A stretch of DNA of 64,000 nucleotides, taken from UBA822 sp965249775 (GTDB taxonomy: Bacteria > Gemmatimonadota > Gemmatimonadetes > Longimicrobiales > Gaopeijiaceae). This document shows, piece by piece, positions 20,901 through 27,681 of the stretch; the first letter of the stretch is position 1, and every line of letters starts with the position of its first letter. The stretch lies in assembly GCA_965249775.1 (NCBI GenBank), contig OZ252253.1, forward strand, positions 1,054,001 through 1,118,000, given 5' to 3'. A program made the translations under genes and the position numbers. The notes beneath the pieces were generated by a model. That model made no database searches. It was not told where the DNA came from and worked only from the letters and a program-made list of their open reading frames with translations.

Positions 20901-20938
20901 AAACAAAAAAACGGCCCCCCACGCTGGAGAAGGCCGTT
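20901..20938 (-). terminator. Intrinsic terminator (possible attenuator) in the gltB leader
   Basis: On the minus strand AACGGCC (20938-20932), a 15-base loop and GGCCGTT (20916-20910) form a 7-bp stem directly followed by a T-rich run (TTTTTTTGTTT). It ends about 65 bp before the gltB ATG. No minus-strand gene lies between it and the divergent TAXI gene, so it can only act on a transcript started within the intergenic region. That makes it a leader attenuator or the end of a small RNA. Confidence 0.7.
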
Positions 20939-21181
20939 CGAGGAACCGCAAATACGTGCTCAGTTCACTCGCATACGTCTCCAATGCGCAGCCCTATCCG
21001 GCCTCGCTTTCGAGATTCGGGGCAAGTACTCGCAAACACGAGTTCGGTGAACGGTGAAACGCTCATCGGATTCTTACCTGAGGCGACCCATTTTCGAGGA
21101 CCTACCAGGCATTTTCACTTGCTCTCCGTGGGGGCACGGGGCCCCGTCAATCTGTCTGCGCCTGTCAGGTCCCGCCGACAA

Positions 21182-21196
21182 CTGTTGCAACAACAG
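21182..21196. promoter_or_regulatory. Palindrome CTGTTG-CAA-CAACAG (candidate operator)
   Basis: A perfect 6-bp inverted repeat with 3-bp spacer, plus an extra CTGTTG half-site at 21201-21206. It lies in the middle of the divergent gltB/TAXI region. The binding protein is unknown. Confidence 0.45.
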
Positions 21197-21261
21197 CACA
21201 CTGTTGCGTGCGGAGAAACGCGGCAAGCTAAACGAGGGGAATCGATGAGAATAGGCCTTTT

Positions 21262-21276
21262 TTGCCGAAACGGCAA
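21262..21276. promoter_or_regulatory. Palindrome TTGCCG-AAA-CGGCAA (candidate operator)
   Basis: A perfect 6-bp inverted repeat with 3-bp spacer, the same layout as the one 80 bp away but a different sequence. It is preceded by a T-run on the plus strand and is not followed by one on either strand, so it is not a terminator. Confidence 0.4.
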
Positions 21277-21400
21277 GTACTGTGCCCGCGGGCAGGGTGT
21301 TCTGGAGGTTTCTTGCCCCACTGTCGACTCCCTCGTAGAATGGCTGCCGTGCCCTTCCCAATCGATGTATCAAGGGGGATGTCGTATTAGAGGAATGAAG

Positions 21401-22396
21401 ATGACTCGTAGATGCGGAGGGGCCTCATTCATCCCTTCCGCCCTCCTTCTCGCCGTCCTGATTCTGCCCGGATGCGCCCCGGGAGACCGTCCCGACATCC
21501 TCGCCTTGGCCACGGCAGGCACCGGAGGCGTCTACTACGTGTTGGGGGGATCGATTGCGGAGGTCTGGAGCCGCGAGTTGCCCGAGCACGACTTCGTAGC
21601 CGAGGTCACAGGAGGCTCGGTCGAGAACCTCAGCCTGCTCCTGGGCGGCGATGTACACGTTGCCTTCTCAATGGGAACGAGCGCCCACGAATTGTTCAGC
21701 GCGACGGGGTCTTTTTCCCAGCGGGAGCCGGCACAGGTGCTCGCCCTGACCGCCCTCTACCCGAACGTCCTTCATCTGGTCACGGTAGAGGGAACCGGAG
21801 TGGAGAGCCTCGGCGACCTCGTAGGTCGACGGGTTTCCGTAGGGGCCCCAGGGAGTGGGACCGAAGTGGCCGCCCGCACCTTGCTGGAGGGAAACGGGGT
21901 CAGCTACGACGATTTCCGGCCCCAGCGCCTAAACTTCAACGAGACGGCTTCAGCGCTCCGAGACGGAACCATAGACGCCGGATTCTTGAGCGTCGGCCCA
22001 CCGACCAGCGCCCTCGTCGACCTGGCGACGGCGCGCCCGGTGCGATTCGTCCCCATCGAGCCGACGGAGGTGGAGAACAATGCAGTGCTGGACCCGACCG
22101 TTGGCCCAGATTTCCTCCCTCCAGGAACCTACCCCGGTCAAGAATCCGAGGTGGAGACGTTGAGCACACCCAACCTGCTCGTGGTCCGTGCCGACATGTC
22201 GGAGGAGCTCGTCTACGATCTCCTTGGGGCGCTAATGGCGGCACAGGCGGAGTTGGTGGGCGTGCATCCTGCGGCACGCCACATCTCGGCCGAGTACACC
22301 TTGGAAACCTCCTCCATCCCACTCCACCCCGGTGCGGCTCGCTATTTGGTGGAAGCAGGATACGAGGTGCCTGATCGTCTCATCCCCTCTCCGTGA
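21401..22396 (+). CDS. TAXI-family TRAP transporter solute-binding lipoprotein
   Basis: Periplasmic binding protein that captures a dicarboxylate or amino-acid substrate for the adjacent TRAP permease. Seen: 331 residues, lipoprotein signal with lipobox LPGC (Cys about 23), then LATAGTGGVYYVLGGSIAEVW, the TAXI N-terminal signature. Further on are SVGAPGSGTEVAARTLLEGNG and RDGTIDAGFLSVGPP, both typical. ATG 21401 was chosen because AGAGGA ends six bases before it; ATG 21395 has no room for a ribosome site, and the open frame from 20816 is spurious. TAXI proteins with known ligands bind glutamate or 2-oxoglutarate, which would fit the divergent gltB. Confidence 0.9.
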   Translation: MTRRCGGASFIPSALLLAVLILPGCAPGDRPDILALATAGTGGVYYVLGGSIAEVWSRELPEHDFVAEVTGGSVENLSLLLGGDVHVAFSMGTSAHELFSATGSFSQREPAQVLALTALYPNVLHLVTVEGTGVESLGDLVGRRVSVGAPGSGTEVAARTLLEGNGVSYDDFRPQRLNFNETASALRDGTIDAGFLSVGPPTSALVDLATARPVRFVPIEPTEVENNAVLDPTVGPDFLPPGTYPGQESEVETLSTPNLLVVRADMSEELVYDLLGALMAAQAELVGVHPAARHISAEYTLETSSIPLHPGAARYLVEAGYEVPDRLIPSP

Positions 22397-22469
22397 GGCA
22401 GCCGGACCTCCGCTCCGTGAGATGTCCCGGCATCGACGTCCTGATACCCTCGTCCGGGCATAGAGCACG

Positions 22470-24452
22470 GTGAGTTCTGCCGGTGAGCCCTCGATCCCGA
22501 GAAGGGATCTGGGCCTCCCCACAATTTCGGCGGCGTCCTTCGTCGTTCTTGCCATCGCCCTCGCGCTCTTCCAGCTCTACATATCCGGCGTCCGGCCGCT
22601 TGGACTCTTCTACGAGCGGGCGTTCCATCTCGCCGCCGTGCAGGTCCTGGCCTTTCTGCTCTTCCCCACGAAGGGTCGCGGAAAGCGGGGAGGCGTGGCA
22701 TGGACGGTGGACGCCGTCCTCATTGCCGGCTCCGTCTTCGCCGCTCTCTACCTCACGCTCAATCTGGACGCCATCGTGGGCCGGGCAGGCGCTTGGAGCG
22801 GAATGGACATGGTCGCAGGCTTGGTGGCCGTAGTCACGCTTCTCGAGGCCGCCCGAAGGGCTCTTGGGTGGCCCATTTCGTTCATCGCCGCCTGCTTCAT
22901 CGGCTACGCGTATGCGGGTCCCTTCCTCCCCGGTGTGCTTCGGCACGGCGGCTACAGCACGAGCCGGCTCGTGGGACAACTGTATCTGGGACAGGAGGGG
23001 ATATTCGGGATTCCGTTGGGTGTGGCCGCGTCTTTCGTTTTCATCTTCATCTTGTTCGGAGCGCTCCTGGAGGTCACTGGTGCAGGCCAATTCTTCATCG
23101 ACCTGGCTTATGTGGTCACCGGAAGACAGAGGGGAGGGCCCGCAAAGGCAGCCGTGGTGGCCTCCGCCGCGATGGGATCGGTCTCCGGAAGTGCGATCGC
23201 CAACGTCGTGACCAGCGGGGCGTTCACCATCCCCCTCATGAAGAAAGTCGGCTACAAGGCGGAAGAGGCCGGCGGTATCGAGGCGGCTGCAAGTACGGGG
23301 GGTCAAATCCTACCCCCGATCATGGGGGCCGGAGCGTTCCTCATCGCCGAATACACCGGTCTGCCCTATCTGGAGGTCGTCAAAGCGAGTTTAATCCCTG
23401 CGATTCTCTACATGGGCACCGTGTTCGTATTCGTACACTTGGTGGCGGTCAAGAGGGATCTCAAGGGCCTTCGAGCCTCCGAGCTTCCCCGGTTGGGGGC
23501 CACGTTGGCCGAGGGCTGGCACTTCCTTCTTGCCCTGGTGGTCCTGATGACGGCACTGCTCATGGATTTTTCGGTGGCCCGGGTCGGATTCTATTCCTGC
23601 GTAGCAGTGGCGGCCTTAGCTGCCTTGCGGGCGGTATGGGACCGGACCCTGCAAGGGGATCACCGGCGCTCGAAACCAGGAGAGGTGGCGCGTACGCCTC
23701 TGGCGGGCTGGGTCGGCCGCGGGATCGTCCGCACAGTGGACGGCTTCGTCATCGCCGGGCGAAATACGCTTCCCGTGAGTCTGGCCTGTGCCGTGGCGGG
23801 AATCATCGTCGGCATCGTCGGCCTTACGGGCCTGGGGCTCAAGTTCTCGTCTCTGATGCTCTCTCTTTCTCTGGGGAATCTCTTTCTCGCGCTGATCCTG
23901 CTGCTCCTGGCGAGTCTCGTGCTCGGGATGGGACTGCCCGTAACCGCCAGCTACGTCGTCCTGATCGTCCTGGCCGGCCCGGTGCTGATCAATGAGTTCG
24001 GCCTTCCGGTCCTGATTGCTCACATGCTCGTGTTCTGGTACTCCCAGGACTCCAACGTCACGCCGCCTGTCTGCCTCGCCGCTTATGCGGCGGCGGGCGT
24101 AGCCGGATCCGATCCCATGCGCACCGGGCTCCAGGCGTGGAAGTACGCCAAGGGCCTCTATCTCATTCCGATCCTCATGGTGGTGCATCCCGAGCTCGCC
24201 CTGGGGGGCGCGTGGCCCATCGTGCTCGGGAAGGCGACCACGTCCATGGTGGCGCTTGCCGCGTTCGCCGCCGCCCTCGAAGGGCAGTCGCTCAGACGGC
24301 TGACGGTGGGAGGCCGTGTCCTGCTTCTGGTAGGCGCAGCCACAGTGTTCGTGCCGTCCTTCCTGGTGGGAGGCCTGGGCGCCCTATTCGTCGTCGCCTA
24401 CACCCTCAAGGATATCCCGAGACGGGCACCCGTCTGGTCCCCGCCGAGATGA
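22470..24452 (+). CDS. TRAP transporter fused permease (4TM + 12TM)
   Basis: Ion-driven secondary transporter in the inner membrane. Seen: 660 residues; an N-terminal four-span small-subunit part (about 20-135) fused to the large DctM-type domain (about 140-650) with GSVSGSAIANVVTSGAFTIPLMKKVGY and EAAASTGGQILPPIMGAGAFLIAEY, the transport-site signatures. Lengths match TAXI-associated permeases. Start GTG 22470, 73 bp after the binding protein, with a weak ribosome site. A short spacer ending in the 17-bp CTGTTGAAGGAGTACAG motif follows the stop. Confidence 0.93.
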   Translation: MSSAGEPSIPRRDLGLPTISAASFVVLAIALALFQLYISGVRPLGLFYERAFHLAAVQVLAFLLFPTKGRGKRGGVAWTVDAVLIAGSVFAALYLTLNLDAIVGRAGAWSGMDMVAGLVAVVTLLEAARRALGWPISFIAACFIGYAYAGPFLPGVLRHGGYSTSRLVGQLYLGQEGIFGIPLGVAASFVFIFILFGALLEVTGAGQFFIDLAYVVTGRQRGGPAKAAVVASAAMGSVSGSAIANVVTSGAFTIPLMKKVGYKAEEAGGIEAAASTGGQILPPIMGAGAFLIAEYTGLPYLEVVKASLIPAILYMGTVFVFVHLVAVKRDLKGLRASELPRLGATLAEGWHFLLALVVLMTALLMDFSVARVGFYSCVAVAALAALRAVWDRTLQGDHRRSKPGEVARTPLAGWVGRGIVRTVDGFVIAGRNTLPVSLACAVAGIIVGIVGLTGLGLKFSSLMLSLSLGNLFLALILLLLASLVLGMGLPVTASYVVLIVLAGPVLINEFGLPVLIAHMLVFWYSQDSNVTPPVCLAAYAAAGVAGSDPMRTGLQAWKYAKGLYLIPILMVVHPELALGGAWPIVLGKATTSMVALAAFAAALEGQSLRRLTVGGRVLLLVGAATVFVPSFLVGGLGALFVVAYTLKDIPRRAPVWSPPR

Positions 24453-24462
24453 AACCCGTTGT

Positions 24463-24479
24463 CTGTTGAAGGAGTACAG
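24463..24479 (+). repeat. Interspersed 17-bp motif, copy 1 (exact)
   Basis: CTGTTGAAGGAGTACAG, ten bases after the TRAP permease stop. Exact copies lie at 53304-53320 (reverse) and 56378-56394, and a one-mismatch copy at 49973-49989 (reverse). The outer four bases form a CTGT/ACAG dyad and the core contains the ribosome-site-like GAAGGAG. Confidence 0.9.
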
Positions 24480-24519
24480 TCGACCGGGGAGATGAAGGAG
24501 CGGGTGGTCGGCCTTCCCC

Positions 24520-24927
24520 CTACCCCCCCAGGCAGTCGCCACCGCCGAGGAATCGACTGTCAATCTGCAACAGGATGATGTCACCGGGGTCGGCAAAGAT
24601 CTGCTGTGTGATGCACTCCGGACCGTTTAGCAGGTCGATTTCGAAGTGCATGAGAACGCTTCTGTCCAACGCGAGCGTGTAGTCCACTGTCATGGCTCCG
24701 GTGACAGTCCCGAGGCGGCGGCGTCCACCAGACCAAATCGCGTGCACCGTGGCGTCTTCAAAACCGCGGTTGTCGATCTCGATGTGGATTGTCGTTTCCG
24801 ACGCATCGCGGAACGGACTTGGCTGCGTATGGGAACAACCAAAGCCGGCTCCGACCAGCACCACGGAGAGCACTGCCATGCGCCCGGCGGCGGCACGCCT
24901 TTCGACACGCGCAATGGTCCCGCGCAT
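24520..24927 (-). CDS. Small secreted or lipoprotein-like protein of unknown function
   Basis: 135 residues from ATG 24927. A basic N-terminus and hydrophobic segment (about 17-29, MAVLSVVLVGAGFG) end at Cys31, a weak lipobox. The mature part has a beta-rich pattern (TTIHIEIDNRGFEDATVHAIW, GGRRRLGTVTG, VLMHFEIDLLNG) and cysteines in PECITQ and GGDCLGG that could pair. The stretch resembles small beta-sandwich lipoproteins, but I do not recognise a named family. It stands alone between convergent TRAP genes and glpK. A longer frame to 24978 is possible but lacks the signal-peptide pattern. Confidence 0.65.
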   Translation of the reverse strand: MRGTIARVERRAAAGRMAVLSVVLVGAGFGCSHTQPSPFRDASETTIHIEIDNRGFEDATVHAIWSGGRRRLGTVTGAMTVDYTLALDRSVLMHFEIDLLNGPECITQQIFADPGDIILLQIDSRFLGGGDCLGG

Positions 24928-25016
24928 TTCAATCGTCCGTCCGGACCTGGAGTAAGAAACCACCGGAGATCCTCTCATGTGCCAGTCCCATGAAGATAGG
25001 TACTACTCCCGGGGAT

Positions 25017-26516
25017 TCACGCGGGTCCTCGGGTCAGCCCCTTCACGGCTTGAACCGCCTGGGCCCAGCCGGCGAGAAGTGACGCACGCTCGTTGTCGGA
25101 CATGCTCGATGTGAATCGGGTGGCGTCCCCCTGAGAAGCGAGGAAGTCCTCGCCGTCGGACCAGAGCCCCAAGGCAAGTCCCGCAAGACCCGCCGCCCCC
25201 AGCGCAGTCGTCTCGACCAGAGCCGGACGGCGCACCGGGACCCCCAACAATCCGGCCTCGAAGCCAAGAAACCAATCATTCTTGGACGCCCCACCGTCGA
25301 CGCGTAACTCCGTCGTCTTGGTCGAGGAATCCGCTTCCATTGCATCCAGAACCTCATGCGTGCCGAATGCCATCGCCTCCAACGCGGCACGCACCAAATG
25401 CTCCCGCCTCGTGCCTCGCGTGAGGCCGAAGAGCGCTCCACGAGCATCCGGCACCCAGTGCGGCGCCCCGAGGCCGACGAACGCCGGCACGAAATAGACT
25501 CCCTCGTTCGACTCGAGCCCCGCAGCCATCGCCTCCGACGCCGACGCATCGTCGATCAGACCAAGTCCATCGCGGAGCCATTGAATCGCAGCCCCAGCGA
25601 TGAACACCGATCCTTCTAGGGCGAACGCCAACCCTCCGTTCGCGTCACACGCCGCCGTCGTGAGGAGGCCGTGGCTCGACGGGACGATCCGTTCCCCGGT
25701 ATGCATGAGAAGAAAGGCACCCGTACCGTACGTACTCTTGGCCAATCCCGGAGACCAGCATCCCTGACCGAACAATGCGGCCTGTTGATCGCCGGCGACC
25801 CCCGCTACAGGGACCTCGATTCCCAGCGACTCGCCGTCTGTCATTCCGAAGTCGCCGCTGCTGGCCCTCACCTCCGGGAGAATTCCCTGAGGGATCTCCA
25901 GGGTGTCGAGGAGCCACGGGTCCCACGCGGCGAGGGCCAGGTTGTACAACAGAGTGCGTGAGGCATTGGTGGGATCGGTCGCGTGGACCTGCCCTGATGT
26001 GAGGCGCGCGATCAGCCAGGTGTCGATCGTTCCGGCCGCCAACTCCCCCGCCTCGGCCCGGGCGCGAAGGTCCGGACGCTCGCGAAGGAGCCAGAGAAGC
26101 TTCGTGCCGGAGAAGTACGGATCCAGCACGAGTCCAGTGCGCTTACGGACCTCCGCCTCGTGGCCCGCTTCCTTGAGATCAGCGCAGAATCCGGCGGTAC
26201 GGCGGTCCTGCCAAACGATCGCGCGATGGACCGGTTCGAGCGTCTCACGATCCCAAAGCACGATCGTCTCGCGCTGATTCGTGATCCCGACTCCCCTGAC
26301 ATCGGCCTCCTCCGCCGAGGCCAGTGCCTCGCGGGCGACCGCCCGAGTGACATCCCAGATCTCTGTTGCGTCGTGCTCGACCCATCCGGGCTGCGGAAAG
26401 TGCTGTGTGAACTCCGAGTAAGCCCGCCCGAGGACCCGCCCATCTTGGGAGAGCACGAGACACGTACTGCCGGTCGTCCCCTGGTCGATTGCGAGAATGG
26501 CCGGCGTGCCGCTCAT
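25017..26516 (-). CDS. glpK: Glycerol kinase
   Basis: Phosphorylates glycerol to sn-glycerol 3-phosphate in the cytoplasm. Seen: 499 residues, FGGY fold: phosphate loop AIDQGTTGST (about 9-18), the HFPQPGWVEHDATEIW segment (about 39-54), VVWQDRRT-like IVWQDRRTAGFC (about 98-109), GDQQAALFGQGC (about 241-252), and GGASKNDWFLGFEAGLLGVPV (about 407-427) of the ATPase core. Length is typical. No glpF or glpD lies beside it. The start overlaps a duplicated 20-bp junction with maf. Confidence 0.95.
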   Translation of the reverse strand: MSGTPAILAIDQGTTGSTCLVLSQDGRVLGRAYSEFTQHFPQPGWVEHDATEIWDVTRAVAREALASAEEADVRGVGITNQRETIVLWDRETLEPVHRAIVWQDRRTAGFCADLKEAGHEAEVRKRTGLVLDPYFSGTKLLWLLRERPDLRARAEAGELAAGTIDTWLIARLTSGQVHATDPTNASRTLLYNLALAAWDPWLLDTLEIPQGILPEVRASSGDFGMTDGESLGIEVPVAGVAGDQQAALFGQGCWSPGLAKSTYGTGAFLLMHTGERIVPSSHGLLTTAACDANGGLAFALEGSVFIAGAAIQWLRDGLGLIDDASASEAMAAGLESNEGVYFVPAFVGLGAPHWVPDARGALFGLTRGTRREHLVRAALEAMAFGTHEVLDAMEADSSTKTTELRVDGGASKNDWFLGFEAGLLGVPVRRPALVETTALGAAGLAGLALGLWSDGEDFLASQGDATRFTSSMSDNERASLLAGWAQAVQAVKGLTRGPA

Positions 26517-26545
26517 GACTCTAGAGTGCCGCTCATGGCCCTAGA
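26506..26545 (-). repeat. 20-bp tandem duplication of the maf-glpK start junction
   Basis: Two 20-bp copies (26506-26525, 26526-26545) differ at two bases. Both carry ATGAGCGGCAC on the minus strand. The upstream ATG (26536) overlaps the maf stop as ATGA and opens a mini-ORF MSGTLES whose TGA overlaps the glpK ATG (26516), again as ATGA. The duplication therefore copied a coupled stop/start site. Confidence 0.88.
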
Positions 26546-27174
26546 AGAACGTTGAAGAAGTGCGGGCGTGCCGGTGACTCGAAAGTGTACTCCCACCCGC
26601 ACTCCTCGAAGAGCTTCATGAGGAGCGCAACCGGGAGCCCGACCACGGTATAGAAGTCTCCGCGAACCTCGGTCACCAGCGCGGCGCCGAGCCCTTGGAC
26701 GCCATATGCTCCAGCCTTATCAAGGGGCTCGCCGGTCGCCACATAGGCTTGGGCAACCTCGGGTGAAAAGGGACGAAACGTGACTTCGGCCGTCGAGACC
26801 CCGCTCTGTACGTCACCGGACGGAAGGACAAGCGCGAGGCCGCTCGCCACTCGGTGCGTACGGCCCGCCAGTCGTAACAGCATGGCCTGCGCATCTTCCG
26901 GATCCGATGGCTTCCCCAGGATTTCGCCGTCCAGCGTTACCACTGTGTCGCCCCCGAGCACGACCGCACCGGGACGCACGGACGCGACCGCTGTGGCCTT
27001 GTCGCGAGCGAGCCGCTCGACATGGGCCTCGGCCGATTCTTCGTCTCGGACGGTTTCCGGAATCTCGGCGGGCTGGACGGTGAACCTCAAGCCGAGCATT
27101 CCGAGGCACTCTCTGCGACGGGGCGACGCCGACGCGAGCACCAGGGGCGGTGGCCCGGGGCGTGGCCCGGTCAC
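26533..27174 (-). CDS. maf: Maf family nucleotide pyrophosphatase
   Basis: House-cleaning pyrophosphatase acting on dTTP/UTP or modified nucleotides. Seen in 213 residues: LVLASASPRRRECL (about 11-24), the Maf signature, then GGDTVVTLDGEILGKP (about 73-88) with catalytic Asp, and YGVQGLGAALV (about 157-167). The length is near the family norm with a slightly extended C-terminus. It overlaps dtd by 4 bp and its stop overlaps the mini-ORF before glpK. Confidence 0.93.
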   Translation of the reverse strand: MTGPRPGPPPLVLASASPRRRECLGMLGLRFTVQPAEIPETVRDEESAEAHVERLARDKATAVASVRPGAVVLGGDTVVTLDGEILGKPSDPEDAQAMLLRLAGRTHRVASGLALVLPSGDVQSGVSTAEVTFRPFSPEVAQAYVATGEPLDKAGAYGVQGLGAALVTEVRGDFYTVVGLPVALLMKLFEECGWEYTFESPARPHFFNVLLGP

Positions 27175-27611
27175 CGGTCGATGACTAGCGTCACGGGCCC
27201 ATCATTGGTCAGCGAGACATCCATCATTGCACCGAATTCCCCCGTTGCGACCTTGCCCGGGTGGCGGACCTCGAGAAGCTCCACGAAATGATCATACAAC
27301 GGAATCGCGGTCTCGGGTGGCGCGGCATCGACGAAGCTCGGGCGGCGGCCCTTGCGGACTGATCCGTACAGAGTGAATTGGCTCACCACCAGCATCGAGC
27401 CGTCCACGTCGGCCAACGTAAGATTCATCTTGCCGGATTCGTCCTGGAAGATGCGGAGCCCGACCACCTTGTCGGCCATCCACTCCACTTGATCGGACGT
27501 GTCACTCTGATTGAAGCCTACCAGCAGGAGCTGCCCCGGGCCGATCTCGCCGACCACCCTGCCCTCTATGCTGACGCTGGCCTCGCGTACGCGCTGAAGC
27601 ACGACCCTCAC
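27171..27611 (-). CDS. dtd: D-aminoacyl-tRNA deacylase
   Basis: Removes D-amino acids (and glycine from tRNA-Ala) after mischarging. Seen: 146 residues, MRVVLQRVREASV at the start, the catalytic SQFTLYGS motif (about 78-85), and the NDGPVTL chiral-selectivity motif (about 136-142; the common form is N-x-GPVT). Start GTG 27611. It overlaps maf by 4 bp and is preceded by a 12-bp repeat array and a mini-ORF (MSVEEYTR) whose stop overlaps the dtd start as GTGA. Confidence 0.95.
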   Translation of the reverse strand: MRVVLQRVREASVSIEGRVVGEIGPGQLLLVGFNQSDTSDQVEWMADKVVGLRIFQDESGKMNLTLADVDGSMLVVSQFTLYGSVRKGRRPSFVDAAPPETAIPLYDHFVELLEVRHPGKVATGEFGAMMDVSLTNDGPVTLVIDR

Positions 27612-27629
27612 CGGGTGTATTCCTCCACC

Positions 27630-27677
27630 GACATTCCCACCGACGTTCCCACCGAGGTTCCTACCGACGTTCTTGCC
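27630..27677 (-). repeat. Four 12-bp tandem repeats between glmS and dtd
   Basis: Minus-strand units GGCAAGAACGTC, GGTAGGAACCTC, GGTGGGAACGTC and GGTGGGAATGTC fill most of the 70-bp gap. Three of the four carry GG(T)NGGA-like purine stretches, and the last carries an ATG that opens an 8-codon ORF ending at GTGA on the dtd start. Confidence 0.85.
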
Positions 27678-27681
27678 GCCG

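Larger units (their letters stand above)
20836..21400. other. 565-bp divergent regulatory region between gltB and the TAXI-TRAP genes
   Basis: No convincing gene is seen here. It holds a minus-strand intrinsic terminator near gltB, a GAAA-type small hairpin (21003-21014, CTCGCTTTCGAG), and two 15-bp palindromes of the same 6-3-6 layout (21182-21196 and 21262-21276). The length and the inverted repeats suggest shared regulation of glutamate synthesis and an organic-acid transporter. The open frame that reaches upstream of the TAXI gene from 20816 is not expected to be coding. Confidence 0.6.

Noticed and set aside
20960..20974. Leader peptide MRVN before the gltB terminator, as a feature
   Set aside because: Four codons with no glutamate or glutamine run; kept only as a side note because GGAG precedes it.
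22700..23995. 431-residue plus ORF within the TRAP permease
   Set aside because: It is a shifted frame of a clear membrane transporter and reads as Gly/Arg-rich low-complexity sequence.
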